From positions 124,001 to 188,000 of the forward strand of contig NZ_JAIVKY010000006.1 in the NCBI RefSeq assembly GCF_020524325.1: a stretch of DNA of 64,000 nt, written 5' to 3'. The DNA is from Sutcliffiella horikoshii. GTDB taxonomy: Bacteria; Bacillota; Bacilli; Bacillales; Bacillaceae_I. A model generated the notes under the pieces. It was given only the letters and a program-made list of their open reading frames with translations. It did not search any database and was not told the origin of the DNA. Shown one piece after another: positions 16,914 through 24,938 of the stretch; position 1 is the stretch's first letter, and every line of letters begins with the position of its first letter. Made by a program: the position numbers and the translations under genes.

Positions 16914-17054
16914 CTTAACCTCACCTTCTCTTCACTCGTTGTCACAAATTAGCCGAATCTTTGCCATAAAGATGTCATATTCAAACGCTTTCCCCCTGTT
17001 TTGCTTATTGATTAAAGGGAATATACTAGTAAGAGAGTTTGCTTGAAGTTTATA

Positions 17055-17085
17055 TTGTGAAGTATTGAGCAATCTATTGTATAAT
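17055..17085 (+). promoter_or_regulatory. cydABS promoter with possible Rex half-site
   Basis: A perfect TATAAT -10 (17080-17085) lies 55 bp before cydA. Upstream is TTGTGAA (17055-17061), a Rex-type half-site, with a degenerate second half (TGAGCAA, 17066-17072). The same TTGTGA would be a -35 at a long 19-bp spacing. Rex repression of cyd genes is known in Bacillus; the site here is imperfect. Confidence 0.4.
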
Positions 17086-17139
17086 GTAAATGTAACGTAA
17101 AGAAATGCAATTTTTGTTTGAAAAAGGAGTGGAGTATGG

Positions 17140-18480
17140 ATGTTTGGGATGTTTGAATATGATCCGGTTTTCCTAAGTCGAATTCTAACAGGTATTACAT
17201 TGGCTGTTCACGTCATTTTCGCCACTGTCGGCGTGGGAGTTCCTCTTATGATAGCTTTGGCTGAGTGGATGGGAATAAAGCGAAATGATGAACATTATCG
17301 CCTGCTTGCGAGAAGATGGGCTCGCGGATTCGTTATAACCGTTGCAATTGGAGTAGTGACAGGGACTGCTATCGGTTTACAGTTGAGCTTGCTATGGCCG
17401 AATTTTATGCAAATGGCCGGCCATGTTATCAGCCTTCCATTGTTCATGGAAACCTTTGCGTTTTTCTTTGAAGCTATTTTCCTCGGTATCTATTTATATA
17501 CATGGGACCGGTTTAAAAAGAAAATCTATCACTTTTTTATCCTAATTCCTGTGGCATTAGGTGCAATGGCTTCTGGCTTCTTTATTACAACAGTGAACGG
17601 ATTTATGAATTCACCTAGAGGATTTGACCTTGAAAACGGCGTTTTGACCAATATCCGTCCATTAGAAGCGATGTTTAATCCCGCAACCCCTACAAAGGTT
17701 GCTCACGTCTTATCTTCTGCTTATTTAACAACTGCTTTTGTTTTAGCTGCAATAGCAGCCTTCGCGATACTTAGAGGAAAAGATCATGTTTATCATAAAA
17801 AAGCATTGCATCTTACGATGACAGCAGCTGCAATCTTTGCCATATCTACTGCTATCATTGGTGATTTCTCAGGTAAGTATCTAGCAAAATATCAACCTGA
17901 AAAACTTGCCGCAGCAGAATGGCACTTTGAGACTTCAACAGAAGCTCCTCTGATATTGGGTGGTGTACTTCAAGAGAATAATGAAGTGAAATATGCCTTG
18001 GAAATTCCTTATGCCTTAAGTATTCTGGCTCACGGTACGCCTGATGCAGAAGTGATTGGTTTGGAAGAGTTCCCTGAGGATGAGCTTCCTCCATTAATTG
18101 TCCATTACTTCTTTGATTTAATGGTGGGAATCGGTATGTTCCTGGCGTTTATATCTATTCTATATGTCTTGATTGCAAAAGTGAGAAAATGGAATGAATG
18201 GAACAAGCCTTTATTATGGGCAATAGTTGCCGGTGGACCATTATCTCTACTAGCGATTGAGATGGGTTGGTTCTTCGCAGAACTTGGCAGACAGCCATGG
18301 TTACTTGTGGGTTATATGACGGTTGAACAAGGGGCAACGACCTCTGAGCATGTTGATCTGATGATAGTCCTTTTTGTTTTACTTTACATCGTTCTTCTGA
18401 CAACTTGTGCGACTGTGTTACGGAAAATGTTTAAAAATAACCCGGTGGAGAATGAACTTCACGACAGGGGCATGGAGTAA
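17140..18480 (+). CDS. cydA: Cytochrome bd-type menaquinol oxidase subunit I
   Basis: A 446-residue membrane protein with about nine TM segments. Conserved features include the N-terminal haem-ligand His (LAVHVIFATVG), the RRWARGF segment, METFAFFFEAIFLGIYLY, and GRQPW near the C-terminus. The quinol-binding Q-loop is short, as in the Firmicutes (YthA/CydA) type. The enzyme reduces O2 to water with menaquinol without pumping protons and works at low oxygen. It is first in a three-gene operon; AAGGAGTGG precedes the start (an earlier out-of-frame ATG at 17136 is ignored). Confidence 0.95.
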   Translation: MFGMFEYDPVFLSRILTGITLAVHVIFATVGVGVPLMIALAEWMGIKRNDEHYRLLARRWARGFVITVAIGVVTGTAIGLQLSLLWPNFMQMAGHVISLPLFMETFAFFFEAIFLGIYLYTWDRFKKKIYHFFILIPVALGAMASGFFITTVNGFMNSPRGFDLENGVLTNIRPLEAMFNPATPTKVAHVLSSAYLTTAFVLAAIAAFAILRGKDHVYHKKALHLTMTAAAIFAISTAIIGDFSGKYLAKYQPEKLAAAEWHFETSTEAPLILGGVLQENNEVKYALEIPYALSILAHGTPDAEVIGLEEFPEDELPPLIVHYFFDLMVGIGMFLAFISILYVLIAKVRKWNEWNKPLLWAIVAGGPLSLLAIEMGWFFAELGRQPWLLVGYMTVEQGATTSEHVDLMIVLFVLLYIVLLTTCATVLRKMFKNNPVENELHDRGME

Positions 18481-18492
18481 GGGGGATGACAA

Positions 18493-19506
18493 ATGAGCTA
18501 TGAGGTAATTGGGATTACTGTACTGTGGACATTTTTGTACGGTTATTTAATTGTAGCATCTATTGATTTTGGCGCTGGTTTCTTTAGTTATTATTCAACA
18601 ATTACAAAGAAAAACCATCTAATCAACAAAGTGATTGTCCGTTACCTCTCCCCTGTTTGGGAGGTAACAAATGTGTTTCTCGTTTTCTTCTTCATTGGAA
18701 TTGTGGGGTTCTTCCCCTCTACCGCTTATTATTATGGAACAACCCTTTTAGTACCGGGAAGTATCGCCATTGTGCTATTGGCAATTCGAGGATCCTACTA
18801 CGCTTTTCATCATTATGGAGAGAAAGGAAACAACTTTTACCAAGCCTTATATGGAGCCACAGGACTCTTAATTCCTGCTTCCCTTTCTGTTGTGCTTACC
18901 ATTTCAGAGGGTGGATTTATTTATAAACATGAAGACGCCGTATGGCTTGATTATGCAGCCTTATTTAGCAGTTTCTATTCCTGGGCAGTTGTCATCTTGG
19001 CGTTAGTAAGTGTTCTTTACATCTCCGCTTACTTCCTGGCATTTTACGCTAAAACAGCGCAAGACGAAAAAGCCTTTGATGTGTTAAGAAAATATGCCTT
19101 AAATTGGAGTCTTCCAACGATACTTGCCAGTGTTCTCGTCTTTTTCGCCTTAAGCGATCATAACCCTGAACACTTTGATAAAATGTTGGAACTTTCCTGG
19201 ATGTTCAGTCTTTCCTTCCTCTTTTTCCTCGGAGCGGTTTATCTCATGTGGAAAAAGAAACATCTTGGAGTAGCCTTTATCTTGGTGATGCTCCAATTTG
19301 CAACGGCCTTCTTCGGTTACGGGGCATCACATATGCCATATCTGTTGTATCCGTATCTAACAATCTATGATGGATTTACAAATGAAGCGATGGCGATAGC
19401 CTTAATAACAGCGTTTATTGCAGGACTGTTTCTGTTAATCCCTTCTTTGTATCTATTGATGCGACTGTTCTTATTTGACAACAAGTACGTGCAAGGTAAA
19501 AAATAA
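18493..19506 (+). CDS. cydB: Cytochrome bd-type oxidase subunit II
   Basis: A 337-residue, eight-to-nine-TM partner of CydA. The conserved pattern is visible (IDFGAGFFSYY, SPVWEVTNVFLVFFFIGIVG, FFPSTAYYYG, AIRGSYYAFHHYGEKGN), as is a C-terminal SHMPYLLYPYLTIYDGFT segment. It starts 12 bp after cydA with GGGGGATG as ribosome site. CydB binds no haem itself but stabilises the haems of CydA. It is closer to the B. subtilis YthB type than to E. coli CydB. Confidence 0.94.
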   Translation: MSYEVIGITVLWTFLYGYLIVASIDFGAGFFSYYSTITKKNHLINKVIVRYLSPVWEVTNVFLVFFFIGIVGFFPSTAYYYGTTLLVPGSIAIVLLAIRGSYYAFHHYGEKGNNFYQALYGATGLLIPASLSVVLTISEGGFIYKHEDAVWLDYAALFSSFYSWAVVILALVSVLYISAYFLAFYAKTAQDEKAFDVLRKYALNWSLPTILASVLVFFALSDHNPEHFDKMLELSWMFSLSFLFFLGAVYLMWKKKHLGVAFILVMLQFATAFFGYGASHMPYLLYPYLTIYDGFTNEAMAIALITAFIAGLFLLIPSLYLLMRLFLFDNKYVQGKK

Positions 19507-19519
19507 GGAGGTATGTTCT

Positions 19520-19621
19520 ATGGAAAACTTCTTAATTATGTATGCTTCGCCATTGATTGTGGTAACAGGTATTTTCGTTTTGTTCCTTTGGGGAGCCAAG
19601 GGGAAGGAGAAGTATAAATAA
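19520..19621 (+). CDS. cydS: Small bd-oxidase subunit CydS (CydX-like)
   Basis: A 33-residue single-TM protein beginning MENFLIMYASPLIV and ending GAKGKEKYK, encoded 13 bp after cydB behind AAGGAGG. Its length and N-terminus (FLIMYA) match the CydS subunit described for the Geobacillus bd oxidase (33 aa), which lies against CydA and shields a haem. The same slot is occupied by ythC in B. subtilis. It is usually missed by gene callers. A terminator follows at once. Confidence 0.85.
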   Translation: MENFLIMYASPLIVVTGIFVLFLWGAKGKEKYK

Positions 19622-19626
19622 ACATC

Positions 19627-19667
19627 AAAAACTGCTTTCCCTAAACTTGGGGAAAGCAGTTTTTTTA
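19627..19667 (+). terminator. Terminator of cydABS
   Basis: The 11-bp stem ACTGCTTTCCC/GGGAAAGCAGT lies between AAAA and a run of seven T; it also serves the converging NUDIX gene. Confidence 0.9.
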
Positions 19668-19670
19668 TCT

Positions 19671-20312
19671 TTATGAAATCTTACTAATGATGGCTTGTAA
19701 TACATCTTTGTAAAAATCCTCTCTATGGGGAACGAAATTTGTTTTATTTACCTTCCGCTTACTCGCTTCCATTTTCCCTTCCATGCTCTGAATAACCCCA
19801 TCGATTAAAATTGTTTGCGACTGATTTTCAAACCATAAATCCATAAAACCATCCAAAGGAACCAGATACACTCCACTCACTTCTTCCGGCTGTAGAGTAA
19901 ATTCATGAAGCAAAATCTTCCTATTTAATAAAAAGACGTGCGCATGCTCTTTATCTATAAAGTCCCTCCATTCTTTCTCATAAGGAAAAACTCCTAGATA
20001 ATCTAATTCTTCTATCGCTACAGTTAAACCTATTTCTTCTTTTACTTCCCTTATCCCATCTTCTACACTTTCATTATATAACAGGTGCCCTGCCGCAGTT
20101 ATATCTAAAAGTCCAGGATAGTCCTTTTTATCTTCGCTTCTAAGTTGGAAATAAAGAAAATGTTCCCCATCAATTTCTGCAATCAGCCAAAAGTGAAACG
20201 TTTCATGCCAATACCCTTTCTTATGGACCTCTTCCCTTGAAGCAGTCCCGACACATTCTCTTTCTTGGGTATAAATTCTAAACTTCTCTTGTTCCCCCAT
20301 GACTACCTTCAA
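19671..20312 (-). CDS. NUDIX hydrolase
   Basis: A 213-residue protein with a Nudix box GHLLYNESVEDG-IREVKEEIGL at about 75-96. It is one residue shorter between the two conserved Glu blocks than the textbook pattern, as in YfcD/IPP-isomerase-like Nudix proteins. The N-terminal HKKGYWHETFHFWLI segment also fits that subgroup. It hydrolyses a nucleoside-diphosphate-linked or prenyl-diphosphate-like compound; the substrate is unknown. It stands alone on the minus strand. A downstream ATG (MGEQEKF) is a possible alternative start. Confidence 0.85.
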   Translation of the reverse strand: MKVVMGEQEKFRIYTQERECVGTASREEVHKKGYWHETFHFWLIAEIDGEHFLYFQLRSEDKKDYPGLLDITAAGHLLYNESVEDGIREVKEEIGLTVAIEELDYLGVFPYEKEWRDFIDKEHAHVFLLNRKILLHEFTLQPEEVSGVYLVPLDGFMDLWFENQSQTILIDGVIQSMEGKMEASKRKVNKTNFVPHREDFYKDVLQAIISKIS

Positions 20313-20426
20313 CTCCTACCCTTGACTAACTTATTCTACAAAATTGATATTAAATACATCTCTCTTTAACAATACCTAATTTATTTGCAATATTTCAACT
20401 ACATTTGAATAATGTGGGTTCGGGAA

Positions 20427-20450
20427 ATGATTTTGATATAACAAAATCAT
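20427..20450. promoter_or_regulatory. Perfect inverted repeat in the NUDIX-yeeE gap
   Basis: ATGATTTTG(6)CAAAATCAT is a perfect 9-6-9 palindrome. About 25 bp further, CTTGGAATA and TATTCCAAG (about 20477-20507) form a second hairpin. The 286-bp gap has no ORF. The role is unknown: operator for the NUDIX gene, or small RNA. Confidence 0.35.
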
Positions 20451-20560
20451 ATGTTATTGCAATATAAAAATTCTTCCTTGGAATATTATTCTCTTTTGTT
20501 ATTCCAAGAAAGTGTTAATTTTTAACTAATAATTATTTCCCGCTTTATTTATAAAAAATA

Positions 20561-20590
20561 AAAAAGCGACCCTTTGAAGGATCGCTTTTT
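20561..20590 (-). terminator. Terminator of the YeeE/YedE gene
   Basis: AAAAAGCGA(c)CCTT..AAGG(a)TCGCTTTTT forms a long stem with a 2-nt loop core and a T-run on the minus strand. Confidence 0.85.
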
Positions 20591-20598
20591 CTTATATT

Positions 20599-21861
20599 TT
20601 AACATATTGAATCAGTTGGTTTTGGATTCTTCAATCCGAAAAGTGGACGTATGAATAATGCTAACAATGTACCTAGCATGGCCATGACCATCCATACCCA
20701 ACCGTGCAAACTGAAGGATGCAATTCCTCCAAAGTATGCTCCGATATTACATCCAAAAGCAAGTCTTGCTCCATACCCCATTAATAATCCACCAACAATG
20801 GAAGCTCCTGCAATCCCAGGTTTGATTTTCTTGGGTCTAAAAGTACCTTGTGCACTTGCTGCAATAAATGCTCCTAGGATAATTCCAAAGTTCATCACAC
20901 TAGTGGAATCAGCGAGGACCGTCTGAGTTAAAGCTTCACCGTTTGCTCCGGTGAAATACCCCCAGCTTGAAACATCTACTCCTATTAACATTAATGCCTT
21001 CCCTCCCCAAAGGGCGAATGCAGAAGTAATGCCCCAAGGGTTACCTCGTACTGCCAATGTAAGAGCGTTTAGAAGTGCCAAAATGATAGCAGCCGCGAAT
21101 AAAGGCCAAGAACCTCGCACTACTTTTTTCCAACCGGTTGTCGTCGCCAATGGTTTCATACTTGGCGGATTTTTTCGCTTAGCTATTTGGACTGTTATCC
21201 AGTAAATACCCACAAATAGTGCCATCTGTACCGCCCATCCCCCAAAGAAGCCAAGGTCAGTCGATTCCGCAATGGAAATTGGCGGTAGTGCCGGTGTATC
21301 TTCCATCCAAAACGTAAAGTGGTAAGCTCCAATGACAGATCCAACGATAAACGACATTAATGTCAGGATCATCGAGGAAGAGCCTCCACCCACTGAGTAA
21401 AGAGTACCGGATGCACAACCACTGCCGAGCTGCATCCCGATACCAAACATGAAAGCACCGACTAACACACTTACCCCTACCGGTGAAACATACCCTGTTG
21501 GTGTACTACCAGTAAAACTGAAGCCTGTACTTAGGATGATGGCAAACAAGGTAGTAGCTACTGCCAGCATTAACATGTGCGCTTGCAATCCCTGTACATT
21601 ACCTACAGACATTAGGCGCCGGAATGCAGATGTAAACCCAAAACGTGCATGCAGTAGTGTAATCCCCAGCGCCAAGCCAATCATATATAAAGTCCCTTGA
21701 ACCCAATCTGTTGTAGCGACAATTGTTATGAGTAGCAAGATGCTTGCTAGTACTCCAATCGTCAAGAAAGGTTTTTGGATTGGATTCAATTTAGCAACAA
21801 TTGTGGTTGGTTGCTTTTCAAATCGAGCAGCAGTATAAGTTGTTTCTGCCAATTCAATCAC
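20599..21861 (-). CDS. YeeE/YedE family (TsuA-like) sulfur-compound transporter
   Basis: A 420-residue protein with 9-11 TM segments. Two conserved Cys-Gly motifs are characteristic of the family: QLGSGCASGTLYSVGGGS (about 145-160) and FGCNIGAYFGGIAS (about 368-381). Characterised members (TsuA) import thiosulfate by relaying it through cysteines. It is not next to a TusA-like gene, but the divergent SatD gene shares its upstream region. It may supply reduced sulfur for cysteine synthesis; substrate inferred from the family. Confidence 0.88.
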   Translation of the reverse strand: MIELAETTYTAARFEKQPTTIVAKLNPIQKPFLTIGVLASILLLITIVATTDWVQGTLYMIGLALGITLLHARFGFTSAFRRLMSVGNVQGLQAHMLMLAVATTLFAIILSTGFSFTGSTPTGYVSPVGVSVLVGAFMFGIGMQLGSGCASGTLYSVGGGSSSMILTLMSFIVGSVIGAYHFTFWMEDTPALPPISIAESTDLGFFGGWAVQMALFVGIYWITVQIAKRKNPPSMKPLATTTGWKKVVRGSWPLFAAAIILALLNALTLAVRGNPWGITSAFALWGGKALMLIGVDVSSWGYFTGANGEALTQTVLADSTSVMNFGIILGAFIAASAQGTFRPKKIKPGIAGASIVGGLLMGYGARLAFGCNIGAYFGGIASFSLHGWVWMVMAMLGTLLALFIRPLFGLKNPKPTDSIC

Positions 21862-21964
21862 ACCTTTTCATATTGTTTTTATCGGAATTATTTATTGTTC
21901 AAATGATAACTTCTTTCCAACCGCTAGTAAACCTTTCTGCTCGTATTCTATATTTCTCTAAAAG

Positions 21965-22010
21965 TTTGACTTTTTCATCTATTTATCTATAATTCGATTA
22001 ATCTATCGAA
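21965..22010 (+). promoter_or_regulatory. satD promoter with adjacent palindrome
   Basis: TTTGAC (21965-21970), a 17-bp spacer and TATAAT (21988-21993) form a good sigma-A promoter. Directly at the -10 lies TTCGAT(6)ATCGAA (21993-22010), a perfect palindrome well placed to block transcription. Confidence 0.6.
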
Positions 22011-22084
22011 ATATGTTCAAGTTGATTATTTAGTCGAATTGAATTAAACTAATGTGGAATTCTTTTTAGGAGGAATAAGAAAAG

Positions 22085-22831
22085 ATGAAGCAACCAATAT
22101 CTATTTTTATGATGGATGTGACAAACTCATCAAAAAATTGGAACGAAATAACGTCCTATTTAGGGGAAGTGGAAGGGTTTGTGAAAAGGTGGACGAGAGG
22201 TCTCCCGCATGCACAGGTTAAACACCGGTTAGGAGACGAAATTGTCGGGTTGTTTGATCACTACTCTACTGCATATACGGTAGCATTTTATATTAGCCAA
22301 ATTTGGAAATACAAAGAACAGCCTCCCTACTTCGGAATCACATTTGGAACAGTAGATACAAGCTTACAGCAGATTGATTTAGATAAATGGAATCATCCGC
22401 TAATGCGTCAGGCAAGGATAGCCAATGAAAAAATAAAGCACTCCTCCCAACGTTCATCCATATTGTTGCTACCAGGTGAGGAATCGATGGAAAATACGTC
22501 ATTAGAAATGGCCAATTTGCTATTGTCCTATCAGCATAAATTCATGAGTGACCAAACGTCCTTGCAGCAATTGATCTCCAGGCTTTACGCGATTCTAGAT
22601 GAGCAAAAAGCCATAGCAAGGCTAGTTAATAAGTCTCCTTCTACTATCTCAAGCCACTATAAGAAAGGGAATTGTGAGATAATATTGAATACCTTATACA
22701 CACTCCAAGAAACGATGGACAAGTTAGAAGCAAACAGCTTTGGAAACCAACCGCATAATATTACGAAAGAGTTGACCCAAACCATTAAAAATGAGCTTCA
22801 TAAAAATATTGATGCGATCATTTCTATATGA
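22085..22831 (+). CDS. SatD family protein with HTH segment
   Basis: A 248-residue cytosolic protein with the SatD-like N-terminal region (ISIFMMDVTNSSKNW, HRLGDEIVGLF, FGITFGTVDTSLQQID) and a C-terminal helix-turn-helix-like stretch (QKAIARLVNKSPSTISSHYK, about 178-197). It begins behind AGGAGGAATAAGAAAAG and is followed 25 bp later by a DUF3307 membrane protein, a pairing common in Firmicutes. It probably senses or regulates, perhaps through the palindrome at 21993. Function not established. Confidence 0.78.
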   Translation: MKQPISIFMMDVTNSSKNWNEITSYLGEVEGFVKRWTRGLPHAQVKHRLGDEIVGLFDHYSTAYTVAFYISQIWKYKEQPPYFGITFGTVDTSLQQIDLDKWNHPLMRQARIANEKIKHSSQRSSILLLPGEESMENTSLEMANLLLSYQHKFMSDQTSLQQLISRLYAILDEQKAIARLVNKSPSTISSHYKKGNCEIILNTLYTLQETMDKLEANSFGNQPHNITKELTQTIKNELHKNIDAIISI

Positions 22832-22856
22832 TTATATATAGCAAGGAGCGTTTGAA

Positions 22857-23729
22857 ATGATAACCCTTTCCCTAATTTTAGCCCATTTACTTGCAGATTT
22901 TTATTTTCAGACAGAGCACATGGTGAAGGAAAAAAGGAAGTTCTTGAAGCTCCATTTATTTCATCATGCTGCGATCATGTTTATGAGTCTCCTCCTCAAT
23001 TATTTCTATCAAGGAAATGATTTTATTATGGAGGTATTGTTGCCCACCACCGTGTTGGTTAGTATTCACGGGGGTATTGATTACTTAAAGATTTTCTTAC
23101 AGGGAAAAACAGCTAAATTAGTGCAGAAAAACGCCTGGAATTTTGGTTTATTTATCGTAGATCAAATTTTGCACGTCATTACTATTTTGGCAGTATGCTA
23201 TTTTACTTTACAAGTAGATTTACAGGCTATGTTCCATACTGTTTTAGTACTATTCAACTTAAAAGAAGGTATGCGACCAGAGATTGGTTTATTGGAAGGA
23301 TTCTTATTTCTAATAATTATGTTGATACTATGTACAACTGTTACTGGCCATTTAATTAGAATCATGCTTGGTTCCCTGACTAAACATATTTCGCTTTTTG
23401 AAGGCAAATACACGTTAAAGGATCTTGCCATCAGTCCCAACAGTGAAAAAAACATGTCAGAGGAATATACATATATGGTGATGAAACACCAAGACCTTTC
23501 AAGAGGAAAAGTAATTGGGTATCTAGAACGATTATTGGTAGTGGCCTTAATATTGATGGGATCCTTTTCTGCAGTTGGATTTATAGTCGCAGCCAAATCC
23601 CTTACACGATTCAAGCAGATGGATGACCGCGATTGGGCGGAGTATTTTTTGCTTGGGACTTTAACTTCCTTTCTCTTTGCAATCATTTACGGAGTGTTGG
23701 TGAAAATTGTATTCTTCGGTTCTTACTAG
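22857..23729 (+). CDS. DUF3307 family membrane protein
   Basis: A 290-residue integral membrane protein with about six to seven TM segments. The N-terminus carries the DUF3307 hallmark LILAHLLADFYFQTEHMVKE followed by His-rich LKLHLFHHAAIMF, and HGGIDYLK after the third segment. It lies directly after satD and probably acts with it, possibly as its membrane anchor or effector. AAGGAG ribosome site. No catalytic assignment can be made. Confidence 0.82.
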   Translation: MITLSLILAHLLADFYFQTEHMVKEKRKFLKLHLFHHAAIMFMSLLLNYFYQGNDFIMEVLLPTTVLVSIHGGIDYLKIFLQGKTAKLVQKNAWNFGLFIVDQILHVITILAVCYFTLQVDLQAMFHTVLVLFNLKEGMRPEIGLLEGFLFLIIMLILCTTVTGHLIRIMLGSLTKHISLFEGKYTLKDLAISPNSEKNMSEEYTYMVMKHQDLSRGKVIGYLERLLVVALILMGSFSAVGFIVAAKSLTRFKQMDDRDWAEYFLLGTLTSFLFAIIYGVLVKIVFFGSY

Positions 23730-23784
23730 TAAAAATGAATAGATTTGAAAAAAATAATAGAAAGAAGGTATATACCCTGTCCGA

Positions 23785-23809
23785 TTCTATCATCTCTCAT
23801 ATGATAGAA
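23785..23809 (+). promoter_or_regulatory. Palindrome before the 48-aa gene
   Basis: TTCTATCAT(7)ATGATAGAA is a perfect 9-7-9 inverted repeat located 18-42 bp before the ATG of the small gene. Operator or 5'-UTR hairpin; not followed by a T-run. Confidence 0.4.
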
Positions 23810-23826
23810 ACAAAGGGGGTGACAAC

Positions 23827-23973
23827 ATGTTGCGTTATTACCGTTATGTCACAAGATTAGGTGAAAACCTAATCGAAGAGGGCGAAGATTACTTGGAAAG
23901 AAGAACTCAAATGGCCAAAAGAGTAATCAAAAAAGTAGCCCGCCGCTTGGATGATCTGATTGACTGCGATTAA
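23827..23973 (+). CDS. 48-residue basic helical protein, unknown
   Basis: The ORF begins MLRYYRYVTRLGENLIEEG and ends ARRLDDLIDCD. It is strongly charged and probably two helices; there is no TM segment. AAAGGGGGTG lies 6 bases before the ATG, one of the strongest ribosome sites in the window, and a long-stem terminator follows. It looks like a genuine small, possibly highly expressed gene (a spore or stress miniprotein is conceivable). No family recognised. Confidence 0.7.
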   Translation: MLRYYRYVTRLGENLIEEGEDYLERRTQMAKRVIKKVARRLDDLIDCD

Positions 23974-23994
23974 TCAGCCATTTAGATGATGGAA

Positions 23995-24023
23995 AACAGC
24001 ACCGTTAAAAAAACGGTGCTGTT
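23995..24023. terminator. Bidirectional terminator
   Basis: A perfect 12-bp stem AACAGCACCGTT/AACGGTGCTGTT with a short A-rich loop between converging genes. Confidence 0.85.
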
Positions 24024-24028
24024 CTTCT

Positions 24029-24805
24029 CTACATATTTTTACTTTGTTGAAGAAGTTGGGATTCTCCAGTTCGCTCCCACTCTTCTACTGTTTCGTAGGC
24101 TTTCTCCGGAGAATATCCTTTTCCTACAAGTACCCCCATTAAAATAAATTCTTGCAGGATGTGAACAGCATTAATTCCTCTTTTAACATCTTCCAATCCT
24201 TCATTTACTAAAAACTCCGTATACTTCACCCATTCATCGGGTGTTTTTCCATCGATAACCGTTGCCCCATTTTCTTTCTCTTCCGCGGCCTCCGCGTCTG
24301 CTTTGGTAGGATGAACTGTACCAAACGGATGATTTGGTGGCGCATAAATAGAGTAAAGTTTTAAAGGCGTGCTACCAGTATTAGTTAGATTATGCCAAGT
24401 GCCAGCAGGAATGACGATCGCATAGTCGTCTGCAACCATTTTCTCAAACGTCAAATTATCTTTATTCTTACCCATTCGAACAATTCCCTGCCCTTGTTCC
24501 AAACGCAGAAATTGGTCAACATTCGGGTGCATCTCTAAACCAATATCTTCTCCAGGGTTCAAACTCATTAAAGTAATTTGAAAATGTGTCCCCGTCCATA
24601 AGGCTGTTCGGAAATTATTGTTTTGCAAGGTTAGTTCGTTAATATCTTCTGCGAATGGATTTGGACCATAGTCCTTCAATTCTACTGCTCTGGGGTTGTT
24701 TGGCAAATAATAGTTTGGATATGGCCAATAACTGTTTCTCATATAGTTGTATGCATATGGGTTCACAACATAAGGATATGGATAGTTATTTGTAGGATAA
24801 TACAT
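24029..24805 (-). CDS. Cupin-domain protein with Tyr/Asn/Pro-rich N-terminus
   Basis: A 258-residue protein. Residues 1-40 are extremely rich in Y, N and P (MYYPTNNYPYPYVVNPY...), like spore coat or surface proteins. A cupin barrel follows (about 60-155) with metal-ligand-like motifs (GEDIGLEMHPNVDQFLRLE, then IPAGTWHNLTN). The last ~80 residues are helical (TPDEWVKYTEFL, GKGYSPEKAYETVEEW). A metal-dependent isomerase or oxygenase activity is possible; the Tyr-rich head suggests association with the spore coat (inference). Single gene between two terminators. Confidence 0.82.
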   Translation of the reverse strand: MYYPTNNYPYPYVVNPYAYNYMRNSYWPYPNYYLPNNPRAVELKDYGPNPFAEDINELTLQNNNFRTALWTGTHFQITLMSLNPGEDIGLEMHPNVDQFLRLEQGQGIVRMGKNKDNLTFEKMVADDYAIVIPAGTWHNLTNTGSTPLKLYSIYAPPNHPFGTVHPTKADAEAAEEKENGATVIDGKTPDEWVKYTEFLVNEGLEDVKRGINAVHILQEFILMGVLVGKGYSPEKAYETVEEWERTGESQLLQQSKNM

Positions 24806-24897
24806 TCCTTCATCTCCTCTTAAAATTCATTAAAGTATCCTATTCATTTTTTCCGGGAATGAAGGTTGTATGGGTTGGTTTATTTTTAGGGGCAAAA

Positions 24898-24930
24898 AAA
24901 ACCTATCTCCTCATAAAAGAAATAGGTTTT
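24898..24930 (-). terminator. Terminator of the dioxygenase gene
   Basis: The stem AAAACCTAT/ATAGGTTTT is followed by a run of eight T on the minus strand. Confidence 0.85.
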
Positions 24931-24938
24931 AGCATGAG

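Noticed and set aside
23198-23686. 162-codon minus-strand ORF
   Set aside because: Lies wholly inside the DUF3307 membrane-protein gene on the opposite strand.
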